Assembly (NCBI GenBank): GCA_004322425.1
Contig: SCVJ01000049.1
Location: 1-46,582 of the forward strand
DNA from: Chitinophagaceae bacterium
GTDB lineage: Bacteria; Bacteroidota; Bacteroidia; Chitinophagales; Chitinophagaceae
Length of the DNA: 46,582 nt
Reading direction: 5' to 3'
A program made the translations under genes and the position numbers. Position 1 is the stretch's first letter. Each line of letters starts with the position of its first letter. Positions 44,633 to 46,582 of this stretch are shown in pieces. A model generated the notes under the pieces. That model made no database searches. It saw nothing but the letters and a program-made list of their open reading frames with translations, and had not been told where the DNA came from.

Positions 44633-45790
44633 TTAATGTGCTTTTGCTTCATCGTGATGCTCTCCTTCGTATGCCTGTCCAATGAAAACAGCGGTAAGCA
44701 TAGCAAAGATGAAGGCTTGGATGAATGCAACAAGTATTTCAATAAAATAAATAAACACTGTAAATGCAATGGAGAAAATGGAAGTTCCCCAACCGGCATA
44801 AACATTTAATCCTGCAAAAATGAAAATCAGTGAAATAAGACAGATGATGATAATATGCCCCGCCACCATATTGGCAAAAAGTCGAATAATTAAGGCCATG
44901 GGTTTAATAAACAAGCTCAACACTTCCACCGGCACTAAAATAAATTTAATACCCAACGGCATTCCCGGCGGATTAAAAATATGTCCCCAATAATGTTTTT
45001 TGGAACTGGCTAATATGACAACAAAAGAAATAATACCCAATACAACGGTAAAAGCAATATTGCCTGTAACGTTTGCGGTGCCTGGTATCAGTCCGAAAAT
45101 ATTATTGATTAAAATGAAAAAGAAAACAGTTAATAAGTACGGTAAATATTTTTCATACTTATGCCCTAGGTTTGGTTTTGCTACTTCATCGCGAACAAAA
45201 GTAATAACGGGCTCCATTAAATTCTGCATACCGGTGGGAGCAACTTTTACGCCAGCACCTTTTTTGTATAGGTTAGCAATAGAAATCATAACCCAAACAA
45301 GCAATGTAAGAGCAAGAATCATCTGTACCACATTGCGGGTGAGAGAAAGATCAAGAATTGAAATAGTAGTGTCAAGTTGATCGGCCTCCGTTACAGCAAT
45401 TATTTTTCCCACATTCAACCCTTCTTTCTTTACATCAATTCCTTGTTGCTCCAATTCGTGCTGGAAATGTTCATCTATAATTCTGTATCCTTTATAAGAT
45501 TCATGTCCGTGATGAAACTTTGATGACATGAAAACACTAAATCCGCGTTGAGTAGAATAAATAATAATGGGAAGCGGAATTCCCATGGGTTTTTTAATGC
45601 TATCGTTAACGATAATATCGAAAAAGTGAAACTCGTGGCCATCCAAAATATGCCCGAAAATGACTTCCTGTGCATTAAAACTCTGCTTTTTCTCATTTCC
45701 CCCTTCTTTACCAAAAGATGGAACGGAAACTAACAGTAAAAACAAGCTGAAAGCAACTGCTGTAAAGGATTTCAAAAGCCTCACAATCAT
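44633..45790 (-). CDS. atpB: F1Fo ATP synthase subunit a with long N-terminal extension
   Basis: Subunit a holds the proton half-channels next to the c ring. The ~385-residue protein starts with a signal-peptide-like segment (LKSFTAVAFSLFLLLVSVPS). An extra periplasmic domain of about 130 residues follows, then the membrane core with the essential Arg in LIIRLFANMVAGH near residue 325. This extension is usual in Bacteroidota. The frame opens at 45856, but a TATCTTTG -7 element at 45811-45818 lies inside that extension, so the ATG at 45790 is the likely start. It heads the atpB-E-F-H-A operon. Confidence 0.93.
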   Translation of the reverse strand: MIVRLLKSFTAVAFSLFLLLVSVPSFGKEGGNEKKQSFNAQEVIFGHILDGHEFHFFDIIVNDSIKKPMGIPLPIIIYSTQRGFSVFMSSKFHHGHESYKGYRIIDEHFQHELEQQGIDVKKEGLNVGKIIAVTEADQLDTTISILDLSLTRNVVQMILALTLLVWVMISIANLYKKGAGVKVAPTGMQNLMEPVITFVRDEVAKPNLGHKYEKYLPYLLTVFFFILINNIFGLIPGTANVTGNIAFTVVLGIISFVVILASSKKHYWGHIFNPPGMPLGIKFILVPVEVLSLFIKPMALIIRLFANMVAGHIIIICLISLIFIFAGLNVYAGWGTSIFSIAFTVFIYFIEILVAFIQAFIFAMLTAVFIGQAYEGEHHDEAKAH

Positions 45791-45810
45791 AATTATTCTG
45801 AAATTTTGCG

Positions 45811-45840
45811 CAAAGATAGGGAGGCAAGCCCTAAAAACCT
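45811..45840 (-). promoter_or_regulatory. Probable promoter of the atp operon
   Basis: On the minus strand TATCTTTG (45811-45818) is an exact TAnnTTTG match, with a T-run at 45833-45837 near the -33 position. Transcription would start near 45804, just before the atpB ATG at 45790. This decides between the two possible atpB starts. Confidence 0.5.
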
Positions 45841-45973
45841 TGAATAATTGAAGCATGAAAATGACTACTTCGCAAAAGTTTTCGTGATTTTCTACCTGCG
45901 GTAATTGAATAATGCAAATAAGGTTGCATTTTCGTAATTAGCTTATATAAAATGTACCTGAAATAATAATACT

Positions 45974-46264
45974 ATGCCCCGATTAATCCTTTTTTTACTA
46001 CTTCCATTTCAGCTTTTTAGTCAACCATTTTCTGCTTCAGAAATTTCTCGCTGGGAAAAGCAATCCAAAAATGTCAGTATCGTTAGAGACAATTGGGGTA
46101 TTCCGCATATTTATGGAAAAACTGATGCCGATGCTGTATTTGGTTTGTTGTATGCCCAATGCGAAGATGATTTTAAGCGCGTTGAAATGAATTATATTGA
46201 AAAATTGGTCGCGGAATTTCGCTACGGTTTTAGCAAGGAACCGTTAGCGGTAATTTTTGGGTGA
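45974..46264 (+). pseudogene. Truncated penicillin-acylase-family gene, N-terminal fragment
   Basis: The first 78 residues match the start of a secreted acylase of the penicillin amidase family, with signal peptide LILFLLLPFQLFSQ. VSIVRDNWGIPHIYGKTDAD and LLYAQCEDDFKRVEMNYIEK are conserved early motifs. After Leu78 (base 46207) the similarity stops abruptly; 18 unrelated residues lead to a TGA at 46262-46264. The catalytic N-terminal Ser of the beta chain and more than 600 residues of the family are missing, and the other frames past the break do not resume it. This is a rearrangement or assembly junction rather than a simple frameshift. Confidence 0.78.
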
Positions 46265-46275
46265 TTGTACTCACC
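46220..46275. repeat. Two hairpins at the acylase junction
   Basis: CGCTACGGTT (46220-46229) and AACCGTTAGCG (46239-46249) pair as an imperfect palindrome with one bulged base. A second hairpin GGTGA / TCACC follows at 46260-46275. They sit immediately after the point where acylase similarity ends. No further gene is seen up to 46558. Confidence 0.5.
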
Positions 46276-46409
46276 TACCATTTGAGGTTAATCAAACATT
46301 GACTCTTCAGTTCAACTTTTGTGCTGAAAATCCCTCCCATTGAAAACACAATAAAGTGTTAAATTCAAATGGCTTCGAGCACAATAAAAAAGAAACAAAT
46401 ACTTTTTTG

Positions 46410-46417
46410 TAACTTTA
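46410..46417 (+). promoter_or_regulatory. Possible -7 element for the gene at the window edge
   Basis: TAACTTTA differs by one base from TAnnTTTG and lies in the AT-rich part of the region after the acylase fragment. If used, it would give a leader of about 135 bases before the ATG at 46559. Confidence 0.35.
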
Positions 46418-46482
46418 ATCGTTGCGTTATTTAGAAGCAATCAAGAGATCAATTTTTGACGACGGAGTCTCGAATGCGTAAA

Positions 46483-46540
46483 GAAAGTCTAGGTAGTCCC
46501 TTTCCTAGCATGCAGAGGTTAGGAAACGCAAAATTCTGCA
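46483..46540 (+). ncRNA. Candidate structured leader with H-type pseudoknot
   Basis: TTTCCTA (46501-46507) pairs with TAGGAAA (46520-46526). TGCAGA in its loop (46511-46516) pairs with TCTGCA (46535-46540) downstream, giving a pseudoknot topology with 3, 3 and 8 base connectors. CTAGG (46489-46493) with CCTAG (46504-46508) is a competing helix. The element ends 18 bases before the ATG at 46559, the range where it could affect translation. No known riboswitch consensus is matched. Confidence 0.35.
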
Positions 46541-46558
46541 AAAATAAATTAAACAATC

Positions 46559-46582
46559 ATGAAAAAATCCGTCTTTACAAAT
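46559..46582 (+). CDS. Start of a gene running off the window
   Basis: An ATG at 46559 opens eight codons (MKKSVFTN) that reach the window end. The Lys-rich beginning suits a signal peptide, but too little is visible to name a product. It follows the putative structured leader. Confidence 0.35.

Noticed and set aside
46200-46264. Simple frameshift in the acylase gene
   Set aside because: Reading the other two frames beyond base 46207 does not recover acylase-like sequence, so the break is a replacement of sequence.
46434-46475. Match to the SAM-I riboswitch start (ATCAAGAG at 46439-46446) in the edge leader
   Set aside because: The following GGAGGGA and GGCCC blocks and the AUGAAACCC-like part are missing.

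Overview
The window is AT-rich chromosomal DNA from a member of the Bacteroidota, most likely a Chitinophagales/Chitinophagaceae-type bacterium. The evidence is the combination of TonB-dependent receptors with a HmuY lipoprotein, a type IX secretion C-terminal domain, Bacteroidota-typical families (DUF5777, DUF3098, DUF3108, 2TM, UMF1-type MFS), a long AtpB with a periplasmic extension, and -7 promoter elements of the form TAnnTTTG. The rank of family is inference. No rRNA, tRNA, CRISPR array, transposase or integrase was seen.

Region 1 (1-8.6 kb) starts with the first 21 codons of ileS. An iron/heme and envelope locus follows, all on the minus strand. In transcription order it is an AraC-type regulator with a cysteine cluster, an OB-fold anchored protein, YceI, a DUF5777 barrel protein, a FecA-like TonB receptor, a heme-type TonB receptor and HmuY. 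The two receptor promoters carry different repeated elements: a 9-bp direct repeat at 21-bp spacing, and an 11-bp ATGATTGTCAT element in three copies.

Region 2 (8.6-18.2 kb) holds mostly housekeeping genes: lpxA with an overlapping ABC ATPase, alanine dehydrogenase, tsaE, a P1B copper ATPase, recQ, an unusual long GroES-like protein, an orphan OmpR-type response regulator and ruvB. Region 3 (18.2-27.4 kb) holds a 1540-residue T9SS-secreted multidomain protein with three P-domains, a small SET-domain protein, leuS and an M23 peptidase. Region 4 (27.5-38.6 kb) has ftsX-DUF3098-uppP, an UMF1 transporter with an MBL hydrolase, a DUF3108 protein, a flippase-like membrane protein, ruvC, greA-HIT, a lipoprotein, rsmA with a 2-hydroxyacid dehydrogenase, and pdxA. 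Region 5 (38.6-45.8 kb) has a four-gene ABC exporter operon with a LolA-like protein, then the ATP synthase operon atpB-E-F-H-A, which ends in a terminator without atpG.

The last 0.6 kb is the oddest part. A penicillin-acylase-type gene is cut after about 78 residues. It runs into unrelated DNA containing two hairpins, then a possible promoter and a leader that can fold into an H-type pseudoknot in front of a start codon at the window edge.

Genes are tightly packed, with several convergent pairs having abutting or overlapping stop codons. No gene-free stretch exceeds 300 bases; the longest, about 295 bases at 46265-46558, is described below. The most novel candidates are the regulator/operator arrangement of the iron locus and the structured junction and leader at the right end.
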